From positions 3,162,001 through 3,226,000 of the forward strand of contig CAVSKO010000003.1 of assembly GCA_963728545.1 (NCBI GenBank): a stretch of DNA of 64,000 bases, written 5' to 3'. Below are positions 26,433 through 35,893 of this stretch, piece after piece; within the stretch, counting starts at the first letter, position 1, and each line of letters begins with the position of its first letter. The notes below the pieces were generated by a model, which was not told the DNA's origin, searched no databases, and saw only the letters and a program-made list of their open reading frames with translations. The position numbers were made by a program, and so were the translations under genes. The DNA comes from DASUNP01 sp963728545. GTDB lineage: Bacteria; Acidobacteriota; Blastocatellia; UBA7656.

Positions 26433-26456
26433 CTTTCTATTGACTCTCGCTGTCGC

Positions 26457-27827
26457 CTACTTGTACCTGACCCCGTGTTTGATCACTAAATTGACATTTT
26501 GCAGCAGGGCGATATATCTCAACACGTCGCCGCGCACGGCAATGATGTCAGCGTACTTCCCTTCGCTGACGGTCCCAACCTCTTTGTCGACTTTCATCAA
26601 GACCGACGGCCAGTAGGTCGCGGCGCGTATCGCCGTCATAGGGTCTACGCCAAGGCGGTTGACCCAGATGTCCAGCTCTCTCCACGTGGACTGGCTGTGA
26701 AACTTCATCGGGATGCCGCTATCGGTCCCGATCAACAGCACCACGCCCGACTCGCGAAGCTGGTTAAACTTTTTCTCAAGCGTGGGACGGCGTGTCGGAG
26801 TGATCTGAAAATAAGGGAGCCGGTCGGGATGCGCTATCGAAGCTTTGATGTCGGCTATGATATTTTCAGGCAGCCCGACATGCCACGAAGGATCGTCAAG
26901 CTGCTCAGGGTTGTCGCGAACGTATTCGTAATTGAACAAGCCTTCGATGGTCGGGGTCCAGAACAACGGCCCCAGGCTCATCTTCGCCGCGCGCTCGCGT
27001 ATCATCTTTATCAATTCTTCCGGGTACTCAGGCGCGGTAGCCAGCCCCGTGTGCTCGAAGCAATCGACGCCCGCAATCAAGCCTCGGCGAATCTCTTCCG
27101 GGCGGTGCGAGTGACCAACCACGGTGAGGCGGCGCTTGTGCGCTTCTTCGACTACGGCATTGACCTCTTCCATAGTCATCTGGTCCTGGTCTATCAGCTT
27201 GATGCAATCGACGCCGGCTTCGGCCAGTTGACGAACTTTCGCGCGCGCGTCGGCTGTGCCCTTGACTCCCCAGCGGAAAAGCTCCGTTCCCGGATAAGGC
27301 TCGTGTTGAATGAATGGGCCTGAGACGTAAAGCGTAGGGCCGGGAATCCGGCCCGTCTTTATCGCTTCGCGCACGCCTATGCTTGCTTTGAGCGGGGCGC
27401 CCAGGTCGCGCGCGCTCGTCACGCCCGCAAGCAACAACTGTTTGGCCGAAGCAGGCATGATGATCGATTCGAACTGATCGGGGTACGTCTTGTCCCAGTG
27501 GTCATAATCGCTGTGGCCGTTAATCATCAGATGAACGTGCATGTCCCACAGCCCCGGCAGCACAGACATCCCCTCGGTCGATATGACCTCAGCGCCCGCA
27601 GGGACGGCGAGCGTGCCGACCTGGCCCACGCGCGTGATTCGCTCGCCTTCGATTATAATCACGCTGTTGCGAATGGGTTTGCTGCCGAATCCATCGATCA
27701 GCGTCCCGCCGACCAGCGCCTTGACCTTTGCAGACTGCGGGCGTGTCGTTTGCGCTTTAGCAGCGGGAAACAACACGACGGCGGTCGTCATAAGAATTGC
27801 GAAAAGCGCGCGCCTCAAAACATTCAT
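26457..27827 (-). CDS. Secreted amidohydrolase (imidazolonepropionase/prolidase-like), copy 1
   Basis: A 456-aa amidohydrolase-superfamily TIM barrel with a signal peptide (ALFAILMTTAVVLFPAAKAQ). Metal ligands: HVH in LWDMHVHLM, His in VVGHSHRPEEI, His in DCFEHTGLA, and Asp in LLIGTDSGIPMKF. Members cleave amide or ester bonds in dipeptides or xenobiotics; the substrate cannot be read from sequence. It lies 30 nt downstream of a second amidohydrolase, with which it is clearly paralogous, and both follow a ThDP enzyme gene, suggesting one catabolic operon. Confidence 0.88.
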   Translation of the reverse strand: MNVLRRALFAILMTTAVVLFPAAKAQTTRPQSAKVKALVGGTLIDGFGSKPIRNSVIIIEGERITRVGQVGTLAVPAGAEVISTEGMSVLPGLWDMHVHLMINGHSDYDHWDKTYPDQFESIIMPASAKQLLLAGVTSARDLGAPLKASIGVREAIKTGRIPGPTLYVSGPFIQHEPYPGTELFRWGVKGTADARAKVRQLAEAGVDCIKLIDQDQMTMEEVNAVVEEAHKRRLTVVGHSHRPEEIRRGLIAGVDCFEHTGLATAPEYPEELIKMIRERAAKMSLGPLFWTPTIEGLFNYEYVRDNPEQLDDPSWHVGLPENIIADIKASIAHPDRLPYFQITPTRRPTLEKKFNQLRESGVVLLIGTDSGIPMKFHSQSTWRELDIWVNRLGVDPMTAIRAATYWPSVLMKVDKEVGTVSEGKYADIIAVRGDVLRYIALLQNVNLVIKHGVRYK

Positions 27828-27857
27828 GTGATCTCCTCCAAAGATTTTCGTTCGTCT

Positions 27858-29201
27858 TTACATAACAGGCTTGCCGTCGCTTTTGTAAACCTGTCCTGCT
27901 TTCATAACGAAGCTGACGTTTTGAAGCAGCTTGATGTCGGCTGCGGGGTCGCCTTTGACCGCGATCAGATCGGCATAGCGGCCCGCTTGAATGCTTCCGA
28001 TATCAGCCTGCCTGCCTATCAAATCCGCGGCGTTGCGCGTGGCCGCGAGTATGGCTTCGACAGGCGGCATTCCTGCTTCGACCATGTATTCGAACTCTTT
28101 AGCGTTCTGGCCGTGCGCGACGACGCCCGCATCCGTGCCGAAAGCGATCTTGACGCCGCCCCGATAAGCTCGCCCGAACGCGTTCTGTATGAGCGGGCCG
28201 ATAGTTCGCGCTTTCGCTTCGATGGCCGGCGGAAAAAAGCCCGGTATCTTGGCCGCGTTTTCAACCGTCTTGCCCGCGATGATCGTAGGCACAAGATACG
28301 CGCCCTGCTTCTTGAACAGGGCAATCGCTTCGTCATCGAGATAAGTGCCGTGCTCGATAGAAGAGACGCCCGCGCGCAAAGCGTCCTTCATGCCTTCGGC
28401 CCCGTGCGCGTGAGCCGCGACCTTGCGGTCGAGCATTCGCGCCGTATTGACTATGGCCTTCATCTCTTCAAGAGTCATCTGCTGCCCCGAACCGGAATCG
28501 GCTATCGATAGCACGCCGCCCGTGGCCGAAATCTTTATGTGGTCCGCGCCGTACTTGGCCATATAGCGGACCGCGCGCACCCCGTCTTCGGGTGTGTTGA
28601 TTATGCCGCCACGATAATCGGCTTCGGGCAATAAGTCTTCGCGCACGCCTCCTATATCGCCGTGGCCTCCGGTGATGCTCAGTATGTGGCCCGCTACAAA
28701 CATTCGCGGCCCCGGAATCGTTCCGGCGTTGATAGCATCGCGCAGGCTGATGTCAATAAAATTCGGCGCCCCGACATCGCGCACCGTAGTAAATCCCGCC
28801 ATCAAAGTCCGCCGGGCGTAAACCGAGCCGAATAACGCTATGTCAGCGTCCCTGCGATTGATGCCCATGAGAAATGAATCCCTGCCGAGCTGGGTCGTCA
28901 TGTGCGTGTGGCAATCGATAAAGCCCGGCATCACCGTCGAATCGCTCAGGTCGATGACCTCCGCGCCCGCCACTGTCGCGCGCCCATCGCGCACCTCTTT
29001 TATGCGGTCTTTTTCGATGATGATCGAGACGTTCGTGCGCGCGGTGTTCGACGTGCCGTCGATCAAGCGGCCCGCGTAAACAACCTTGACGTTCGCCGTC
29101 TGCGCCGCTTCTGTGTTAAACCGGTCGAGCGCAGGCAGCGCGATCAGAACAGCTATGAAAAATAGGGTGAAGAGTATCCGGCTTCTCTGTGTTTTGAGCA
29201 T
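27858..29201 (-). CDS. Secreted amidohydrolase, copy 2
   Basis: A 447-aa amidohydrolase. I choose ATG 29201 because AAGGAAAT lies 7 nt upstream and a signal peptide starts there (ILFTLFFIAVLIALPAL). Ligands: FIDCHTHM, the lysine-equivalent region HIKISATGG, AAHAHGAEG, SSIEHGTYLD, and AFGTDAGVVAHG. It is the organophosphate-hydrolase/prolidase-like type common in Acidobacteriota. It is adjacent to the ThDP enzyme gene (22-nt gap) and to amidohydrolase copy 1. Confidence 0.88.
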   Translation of the reverse strand: MLKTQRSRILFTLFFIAVLIALPALDRFNTEAAQTANVKVVYAGRLIDGTSNTARTNVSIIIEKDRIKEVRDGRATVAGAEVIDLSDSTVMPGFIDCHTHMTTQLGRDSFLMGINRRDADIALFGSVYARRTLMAGFTTVRDVGAPNFIDISLRDAINAGTIPGPRMFVAGHILSITGGHGDIGGVREDLLPEADYRGGIINTPEDGVRAVRYMAKYGADHIKISATGGVLSIADSGSGQQMTLEEMKAIVNTARMLDRKVAAHAHGAEGMKDALRAGVSSIEHGTYLDDEAIALFKKQGAYLVPTIIAGKTVENAAKIPGFFPPAIEAKARTIGPLIQNAFGRAYRGGVKIAFGTDAGVVAHGQNAKEFEYMVEAGMPPVEAILAATRNAADLIGRQADIGSIQAGRYADLIAVKGDPAADIKLLQNVSFVMKAGQVYKSDGKPVM

Positions 29202-29223
29202 TCGTGATTTCCTTTTCGTGTTT

Positions 29224-30906
29224 TTACCTGAGCACGCTTCTGACATCGCGCGCTATGCTTACATCGAGGAGCGTAGGGCCCGCTTCGGCGAAGGCCCAAT
29301 CCAAAGCCGCGCGCAACTCTGACGCGCGCGTGACGCGGCGCGCCTCGACGCCCATGGAGCCGGCGAGCCGGACGAAATCTATCTCAGGCTCGGTGATGTC
29401 CATGCCGACAAAGACGCCGCGCTCGACCGAAGCGCCTCGCATCGCGAGCAGCCCGCCTTTCAAAATCATGTAGCTGGAGTTATTGAAGACCACGAATTTG
29501 ACTGCAAGGTTGTAGCGGGCGGCGGTCCACAACGCCTGTATCGAATAGAGCGCCGACCCGTCGCCTACGGCGCAGATCACCTGGCGGTCACGCATGGCGA
29601 GCTTGACGCCTACCGCAGCCGGGAGCGCGAGGCCGAGCGAGCCGCCCTTTGCGTAAAAGTAAGAGTTCGGCTCGCTCAAGGTAAACGCGGTGCGCACGAA
29701 CGCGGTCGAAGTCACCGATTCGTCTACGAGCACGGCCCGGCCATCTGCCGCCTCGCGCATCACTCGCGCAACATAAGCCGGCGACATCGGCGCGTCATCC
29801 GAAGCGATTGATGCTTGCTCGCTGAATCGTGCGCGAGCCTCTTTGACGCGAGCGGAGATCGCTTCGCGGCGGCGCTCGATCATCTCGGACGCCGTTTGGG
29901 TTGCAAGCGCGCGAAACGTTTCTATCAACTCGGTGATTGCCGCGCCGGGGTCTGCCAGTATCGCAACCTCGGCCGGATAATTTTTGCCAAGCTCGCACAC
30001 GTCCGCGTTGATCTGAATCAGTCGCGCGCCTTCCGGTATCATCCTCGCGCCCGTGTAGACGAGCGGCGCAAGATTATTCGCGCCGATAATGACTATCACA
30101 TCAGCGCCCTCAAGCTGTTCGCGCGTCTGCTTTGCGTTGGCAAACATCGGCCCGGCATATAGCGCGTGGTCGGTCGGAAAATCGAGCAGCGAGTTTAGAG
30201 GCTCGCTGTAGGCGCGCGCGCCAACGGTCTCGGCAAGCTTTACAACTTCGGCGACAGCACCTGATCGCGCGCAGCCGTCGCCCGCTATGATCGCGGGGTT
30301 TTTCGCTTCAATCAGCATCCGCGCCGCCGCTTCTATGCTTGCGCGGTCGCCTCTAGTTCGCACGCCGATCCGGGTGACAGGCGGCAACGCCATATCGGCG
30401 CGCTCTTCCATCACGTCAACCGGGAGCGATACGAAGACGGGCCCGGTCGGAGGCGTTTCGGCAATTTTGAACGCGCGCGCCATCACGGCGGGTATTTCGG
30501 CAGCCGACCGCGCCTCCCACGTCCATTTCGTGTGCTGGCGAGCAAGCTCAAGCATGTCCGCCGTGAGCAAAGGTTCTTCTATCATCGCGCGCGTGTCTTG
30601 CTGGCCCGCCGTGACTACGAGAGGAGTCCCGGCGCGATAGGCGTTGTAGAGATTTCCCAGCGCGTGCGCAAGTCCCGGATTCGTGTGAAGGTTGACGACA
30701 GCGGCACGCCCCGTAGCGTCCGCGTATCCTGCGGCCATGCCTAAAGCAGAATCTTCGTGAAGCGCCAGCACGTATTCGATCTCCGAGCGCGCGGCGAACA
30801 TATCCATCAGCGGCAGCTCGGTCGTTCCGGGGTTGCCGAAAACGTAGCGAACGCCCTGGCGCACCATCATCTCGAACATAGCTTGAGCGCCGGTCATCTC
30901 TGCCAT
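29224..30906 (-). CDS. Thiamine diphosphate enzyme, benzoylformate decarboxylase/acetolactate synthase-like
   Basis: A 560-aa three-domain ThDP enzyme. The N-terminal Pyr domain has VFGNPGTTELPLMD and the catalytic Glu region LALHEDSALGMAAGYADATG. The C-terminal PP domain has the ThDP-Mg motif AVGDGSALYSIQAL ending FNNSSYMIL. Similarity in layout is to benzoylformate decarboxylases rather than to anabolic acetolactate synthase; no FAD-site signature is clear. ATG 30906 is preceded by AAGGAG, so the longer frame from 30984 is not used. It heads the putative operon with the two amidohydrolases. Confidence 0.88.
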   Translation of the reverse strand: MAEMTGAQAMFEMMVRQGVRYVFGNPGTTELPLMDMFAARSEIEYVLALHEDSALGMAAGYADATGRAAVVNLHTNPGLAHALGNLYNAYRAGTPLVVTAGQQDTRAMIEEPLLTADMLELARQHTKWTWEARSAAEIPAVMARAFKIAETPPTGPVFVSLPVDVMEERADMALPPVTRIGVRTRGDRASIEAAARMLIEAKNPAIIAGDGCARSGAVAEVVKLAETVGARAYSEPLNSLLDFPTDHALYAGPMFANAKQTREQLEGADVIVIIGANNLAPLVYTGARMIPEGARLIQINADVCELGKNYPAEVAILADPGAAITELIETFRALATQTASEMIERRREAISARVKEARARFSEQASIASDDAPMSPAYVARVMREAADGRAVLVDESVTSTAFVRTAFTLSEPNSYFYAKGGSLGLALPAAVGVKLAMRDRQVICAVGDGSALYSIQALWTAARYNLAVKFVVFNNSSYMILKGGLLAMRGASVERGVFVGMDITEPEIDFVRLAGSMGVEARRVTRASELRAALDWAFAEAGPTLLDVSIARDVRSVLR

Positions 30907-31054
30907 AAACCTTTTACTCCTTGCTTGCCATAAATCTCGGGCCGGAGGCGGCGGAATTATAAGCCGTGTGACCGGAGATGACAACTTCGGCCACTTGAAT
31001 CTCCGGTCTGTTGCGATTATTATCCTCGCACGCTGGCCAAAGGAGAGATCATCT

Positions 31055-31906
31055 ATGCACTATCTCACGCGAAGAGAGTTCAACGCCGGGCTGCTCGCGG
31101 CGACGGGGCTGACGCTTGCGCCGCCCGCCGATAAGATGAAGCCCTCGGTATTTTCTAACATTCAAGTCGGGGTGCAGAGTTATACGTTCCGTCGCCTCTC
31201 GCTCGAAAAGATGATCGAGGCGATGACCGCAATCGGCCTGACAAGCATAGAGCTTTGGGACGGCCACCTTAACCCGATGAAGACTACGGAAGCCGATTTC
31301 AAAGCTACCAAGAAAAAGTTTGACGACGCCGGAATTCGCGTCAGCGCTTACTGCGTAAACTTTCCCCTCAACGCCACGGACGAGCACCTTGATCGGGGGT
31401 ATAACGGCGCGCTCTTGCTCGGCACTAACATAATGACCGCTTCGGTAAAGAAGGCGACCGTGCCGCGTCTGGACGAGTGGTGCCGAAAATATAAGATCAA
31501 GATGGGGCTTCATAACCACTGGTTCGGCAACCCGTGGTTCAAAGGCGACAGGACGCTTGAGTTCGAAACCCCGCAGGATTTCACGAACGCGCTCAAAGCC
31601 TCGTCCGAGTACATGAGCATCAACCTGGACATCGGCCATTTTTCGGCAGCCGGTTTTGACCCCGTCGCTTTCATACGCGAGCATCATCCTCGCATCGTGA
31701 GCCTCCACGTCAAGGACCGCGACCGCGACGAGGCGCACACGACTCGCAGGTTCGGCCAGGGCGCTACGCCTATTGTTGAATCCATGAAGCTGCTTAAGAA
31801 ACTCAAATTTCGCTACGCGGCTAATATCGAATACGAGATAGAGTCCGAGGACCCGACGGACGGAGTGCGCCACGCGCTCGAATATCTTAAAAACGCGCTT
31901 GCATAA
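31055..31906 (+). CDS. Tat-exported sugar phosphate isomerase/epimerase (AP endonuclease 2-type TIM barrel)
   Basis: A 283-aa xylose-isomerase-like TIM barrel. ATG 31055 follows AAAGGAG and starts a twin-arginine-type leader (LTRREFNAGLLAATGLTLA). Conserved barrel features include VQSYTFRRLSLEKM, GLTSIELWDGHLNP, INLDIGHFSAAGF and IVSLHVKDRD, which supply metal-binding His, Asp and Glu. Such proteins act on inositols, keto-sugars or glycosides. It is followed by another Tat TIM barrel and a GMC oxidoreductase in the same direction with gaps of 17 and 3 nt. Confidence 0.88.
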   Translation: MHYLTRREFNAGLLAATGLTLAPPADKMKPSVFSNIQVGVQSYTFRRLSLEKMIEAMTAIGLTSIELWDGHLNPMKTTEADFKATKKKFDDAGIRVSAYCVNFPLNATDEHLDRGYNGALLLGTNIMTASVKKATVPRLDEWCRKYKIKMGLHNHWFGNPWFKGDRTLEFETPQDFTNALKASSEYMSINLDIGHFSAAGFDPVAFIREHHPRIVSLHVKDRDRDEAHTTRRFGQGATPIVESMKLLKKLKFRYAANIEYEIESEDPTDGVRHALEYLKNALA

Positions 31907-31923
31907 GCGACCGGGCACGACAG

Positions 31924-32796
31924 ATGACAAGTCGAAGAGAGTTTATAAAGTTAACGGCAGCCGCTTCGGCTTTTCTACCCGTAGCCGCTTCAACCTTGAA
32001 AACGGCCCCGGCAGCCGGTTTCACGGCAGGCGGTGTAAAACTCTCCGTCTGTATAGATATGATCCTGACCGAGATTCCGTTCCTTGAGCGGATGGAGCGG
32101 ATCAAGCGTATAGGCTATCCGGCTTTCGAGTTCTGGGATTGGAAGAAAAAAGACGTCGAAGCGATTCTGCGAAAGAAGACCGAGCTTGGGCTTGAAGTGG
32201 CGACGCTGATGGGGTCGGGATGGAAACACATGAACTCGGAAGAAGCGCGCAAAGCGTTCGTCGCGGAGATACGAGAATCGATCCCCGTAGCCCTCAAGCT
32301 CGGGTCGAAAACATTGATAGTGACTACGGGGTTTGAAGACAAACGATTGCCGCGCGCGGACCAGCGCGCCGGTTACGTCGCCGCGCTCAAAGCAGCCGCG
32401 CCCTACGCCGAAGAAGCCGGGATCACGCTCGTGCTTGAACCGCTCAACACCCGCGTAGATCACCCGATGTATTACCTGCACACGGCGAGGGAAGGTTTTG
32501 AAATTGTAGAGGAAGTCCGCAGCCCGGCCCTCAAGCTCCTGTTTGACATCTACCATCATCAGATCATGGAAGGAAACATTATCGTAGACATCACAAAAAA
32601 CATCGCCCAGATCGCGCACTTCCACGTGGCGGATGTTCCGGGTCGCCACGAACCGGGCACGGGCGAGATAAATTATGCGAGCGTATTTCGCGCGATAGCC
32701 GCAACCAACTTTAAAGGTTTTGTCGGGCTCGAATACAAACCGTCGCGTGCGGCGGAAGAGACTCTCAGCGACGTGCTGAAGTTATCGAGAGGGTGA
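31924..32796 (+). CDS. Tat-exported hydroxypyruvate isomerase-like TIM barrel
   Basis: A 290-aa protein beginning MTSRREFIKLTAAASAF, a clear twin-arginine leader. The barrel resembles hydroxypyruvate isomerase: VLEPLNTRVDHPMYYL, LLFDIYHHQIMEGN, IAHFHVADVPGRHEPGTGE and GFVGLEYKPS, carrying the Glu, Asp and His metal ligands. Its export, as with the neighbouring isomerase, argues for periplasmic sugar conversion rather than glyoxylate metabolism. The GMC gene starts 3 nt after its stop. Confidence 0.88.
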   Translation: MTSRREFIKLTAAASAFLPVAASTLKTAPAAGFTAGGVKLSVCIDMILTEIPFLERMERIKRIGYPAFEFWDWKKKDVEAILRKKTELGLEVATLMGSGWKHMNSEEARKAFVAEIRESIPVALKLGSKTLIVTTGFEDKRLPRADQRAGYVAALKAAAPYAEEAGITLVLEPLNTRVDHPMYYLHTAREGFEIVEEVRSPALKLLFDIYHHQIMEGNIIVDITKNIAQIAHFHVADVPGRHEPGTGEINYASVFRAIAATNFKGFVGLEYKPSRAAEETLSDVLKLSRG

Positions 32797-32799
32797 GAG

Positions 32800-34500
32800 A
32801 TGGCTAAAGAAGAAATCTATGATGCGATAATCGTAGGCTCAGGCGCTACGGGCGGGTGGGCGGCAAAAGAGCTTGCCGAAAAAGGCATGCGCGTGATCGT
32901 GCTTGAAGCCGGGCGCAAGCTCGACCCCATGAAAGATTTCAACGAGCACACGTGGCCTTACGAAGTTAAATATCGCGGGACTGTGAGCAACCGGGAGCTG
33001 TTTCGCAAGCGCCAGCCCATTCAATCAAAATGCTACGCGTGCAACGAGTACGGCAATCACTTTTTCGTAGACGACGTGGACAATCCTTATACGACGCCCG
33101 ACGGGCGTCCGTTTGATTGGATTCGCGGCAGGCACGTCGGGGGCCGCACGATCATGTGGGGCCGCCAGGTTTATCGCCTGAGCGATTACGAGCTTAAAGC
33201 CGCGAGCCGCGACGGCTACGGCGAAGACTGGCCCATCTCTTACAGCGAGCTTGCGCCGTATTACGACCGCGTAGAAGAGTTCATAGGCGTTAGCGGCTCG
33301 GTCGAAAACGTTGCGAATCTGCCGGACGGAAAATTTCTGCCGCCGATGAAGCTCACCTGCGGCGAGTGGGCGCTCAAGCGCGCGGTCGAAAGCCGCTGGA
33401 AAGACCGCCGCGTCATGATAGGCCGCGCGGCAATCTTGACGCGCCGTCACAACGGGCGCGCGGCGTGCCACTACTGCGGCCACTGCGACCGGGGCTGCAC
33501 AACATCGTCATATTTTTCAAGCCCTGGCTCGACGCTCCCCGCCGCGATGAAGACGGGTCGCTGCGAGCTTCGCCCGAACGCGGTCGTGAGCCACGTCATA
33601 GTCAACACCGCCACCGGCAAAGCGAAAGGCGTGGCCGTAATCGATCAGCTCACAAAGAAGGGCTACGAGGTGATGGGCAAGGTCATAGTGCTTTGCGCTT
33701 CGACCATCGAATCTACGCGGCTGATGTTCAACAGCGCGACGCGCCAGCACCCTGCGGGGCTGGGCAACTCGTCGGGCGAGCTTGGCCGTTATTTGATGGA
33801 TCACACATACGCCATCAGCATAGGCGGCCTCGTCCCTTCGGTCGCGAATTATCCTTACAATTATGACGACGGTCGCGCAAACGGGATATACATTCCCAAG
33901 TTCAGAAACATCGACGAGCGCCATCCGAAATTCATTCGCGGCTACGGAATTCAAGGCAGCGTTCAGCGCGGCATGCAGCCTGCGACCCTAAAGTCTATGC
34001 CGGGATTCGGCGCGGAGTATAAGAAGATGGTGCGAGAAGCGAAAGCGCCCGCGCCGTTCTGGATGGCCGCGTTCGGCGAAATGCTCCCGCAACGCGAGAA
34101 CCGCGTCACGGTCAATAAAGAGGTTAAAGACGCCTGGGGTATTCCCGTCGCTCACATAGACTGCGTGCATTCGGATAACGAGCGAGAGATGATGCGCGAC
34201 GGTTTAGAGACGCTCAAAGAGATGGCCTCGGCCGCCGGATTTGAAATCACTTACGCGAACCCGTTTCTGTCGTCGCCCGGCCTTGCGATTCACGAAGTAG
34301 GGACCGCGCGAATGGGTAATGATCCTAAAAAATCGGTTCTGAATAAATTCAACCAGAGCTGGGACGTGAAAAACCTTTTCGTCACGGACGGCTCGTGTTT
34401 TGTGTCGTCGGGCTGCCAGAATCCGACGCTCACGATGATGGCGCTCACCGTCCGAGCGTGCGACTACATAGTCAACCAGCAGAAAAAAGGGAACCTGTAG
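32800..34500 (+). CDS. GMC-family FAD-dependent oxidoreductase
   Basis: A 566-aa GMC oxidoreductase. The FAD-binding Rossmann motif is IIVGSGATGGWAAKELAEKG. The second GMC signature lies at HVGGRTIMWGRQVYRLSDYE. The C-terminal catalytic His and Asn fall in IHEVGTARMGNDP and QNPTLTMMALTVRACDYI. A cysteine cluster (CHYCGHCDRGC) near residue 225 is common in sugar- or polyol-oxidising members. It has no signal peptide of its own and no small subunit (gluconate 2-dehydrogenase subunit 3) beside it. With the two isomerases it probably oxidises sugars or cyclitols to keto forms. Confidence 0.92.
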   Translation: MAKEEIYDAIIVGSGATGGWAAKELAEKGMRVIVLEAGRKLDPMKDFNEHTWPYEVKYRGTVSNRELFRKRQPIQSKCYACNEYGNHFFVDDVDNPYTTPDGRPFDWIRGRHVGGRTIMWGRQVYRLSDYELKAASRDGYGEDWPISYSELAPYYDRVEEFIGVSGSVENVANLPDGKFLPPMKLTCGEWALKRAVESRWKDRRVMIGRAAILTRRHNGRAACHYCGHCDRGCTTSSYFSSPGSTLPAAMKTGRCELRPNAVVSHVIVNTATGKAKGVAVIDQLTKKGYEVMGKVIVLCASTIESTRLMFNSATRQHPAGLGNSSGELGRYLMDHTYAISIGGLVPSVANYPYNYDDGRANGIYIPKFRNIDERHPKFIRGYGIQGSVQRGMQPATLKSMPGFGAEYKKMVREAKAPAPFWMAAFGEMLPQRENRVTVNKEVKDAWGIPVAHIDCVHSDNEREMMRDGLETLKEMASAAGFEITYANPFLSSPGLAIHEVGTARMGNDPKKSVLNKFNQSWDVKNLFVTDGSCFVSSGCQNPTLTMMALTVRACDYIVNQQKKGNL

Positions 34501-34576
34501 CAGCCGCCCGCGTTTTTGAGATTGACTCGTCGGCTCCCGCCCTGAGATTTACCACCAGCGACTAAGGAGAACCCTC

Positions 34577-35893
34577 ATGCGCGTCAAGCTCATTGCGCTT
34601 GCCCTCTGTTTTGCTTCGATCAATTTTGCGGCTGCGGCTTCCAACAACAACAGAACAAATCTTGAAGAACTCGCCGCCAAAAGCGTCTCTGCGGATTCCG
34701 CGGAATCACAAACAGCCCTCGCCCTATTGCGCGCCGAAGGCCCCGCCGGGCTTCAAGCTTTTTTATCGGCTCACGCTGACGGGCTAAAAAACAGACAGCT
34801 CGATCTTTCCGGCCCCCTTTCACAAAACGACGATCCCGAATGGGAACGCCTGCGCGTGGCCCTGGACGCTTTGTGTAAGCAGAAAGATTGTTACGGGTCG
34901 CGGCTGTACTGGTACACGGACATCGAGCAGGCGAAAGCGGCGGCAGAGGCGAGCCATAAGCCGATCCTCTCTTTGCGCTTGCTCGGCAACCTGGATGAAG
35001 ACCTCAGTTGCGCAAACAGCCGTTTCTTTCGCATAACGCTTTACGCGAACCGGGATGTGAGCAATTACTTGCGCAGTAATTTCATACTGCATTGGAAGAG
35101 TGTGCGGCCCGTTCCAAAAGTCACGATAGATTTCGGCGATGGGCGCAAGCTTGAGCGGACCGTCACAGGCAACAGCATCCATTACATTCTCAACTCCGAA
35201 GGCCAGGTCGTAGACGCGCTGCCGGGATTGTACGGGCCTAAAGCTTTCTTGCGCGAGCTACGGCGAGCTGAAGCGATGACAAAGATTCCGTCTAAAGATC
35301 GCGAAAGGTTTCTTGTCGAATATCATCGTGCTCGGATCAAAGAGATCGCGACAGAGATGAACACCGCCTTCGCTAAGGTCGGGTTGATAGACCCCTCCGG
35401 GAACGCGACAGGAGACGATGGCAATAAGCTTCCGACCGCAGTCCAGGCGGCGCGAATGGTCGTGTCCAAGCTTGGGACCGAGCGCAGCCTGCTGCGCGGT
35501 CTCGCGCGCGAGCGAAGAGTGCTGGAAGTCAGACCGGAAGATGTTGTGTGGATGCGAGTCGCGGCGGCTCACCTTGACGATGCGCGGCTTGATGCCAGCA
35601 GCAAGGCGCTCATGCGAAATAAGAATCCGGAAGTCTTCGCTTCAAGCGAACAGCTTCAGTACGCCGTGCAAACCCTGGAGCAAACGATTGCCGCAGACAC
35701 GGCTCGCAACGAATATATGTTCCATGCTCGCATACACCAGTGGCTGATGAGCATCAGCATGATCAACGATGTGGAAAGGTTGAACGAGTCGGTATATGCG
35801 GCGCTGTTTTTGACGCCCAATTCCGACATCTGGCTGGGGCTTCATCCTACGGAAGTTTATTCGGGTATAGATAGAGATGGGGTGAAGAAATAA
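34577..35893 (+). CDS. Exported protein with degenerate thioredoxin-like domain
   Basis: A 438-aa protein with a signal peptide (LIALALCFASINFAAAA). After a helical region, residues about 115-230 look like a thioredoxin fold: EQAKAAAEASHKPILSLRLL, the active-site-like loop DEDLSCANSRFFR, and IHYILNSEGQVVDALPGLYG. The usual CxxC is not present (SCANS instead). The C-terminal half is helical. I do not recognise a specific family. AAGGAG precedes the ATG. It lies 76 nt after the GMC gene and may or may not belong to that operon. Confidence 0.6.
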   Translation: MRVKLIALALCFASINFAAAASNNNRTNLEELAAKSVSADSAESQTALALLRAEGPAGLQAFLSAHADGLKNRQLDLSGPLSQNDDPEWERLRVALDALCKQKDCYGSRLYWYTDIEQAKAAAEASHKPILSLRLLGNLDEDLSCANSRFFRITLYANRDVSNYLRSNFILHWKSVRPVPKVTIDFGDGRKLERTVTGNSIHYILNSEGQVVDALPGLYGPKAFLRELRRAEAMTKIPSKDRERFLVEYHRARIKEIATEMNTAFAKVGLIDPSGNATGDDGNKLPTAVQAARMVVSKLGTERSLLRGLARERRVLEVRPEDVVWMRVAAAHLDDARLDASSKALMRNKNPEVFASSEQLQYAVQTLEQTIAADTARNEYMFHARIHQWLMSISMINDVERLNESVYAALFLTPNSDIWLGLHPTEVYSGIDRDGVKK

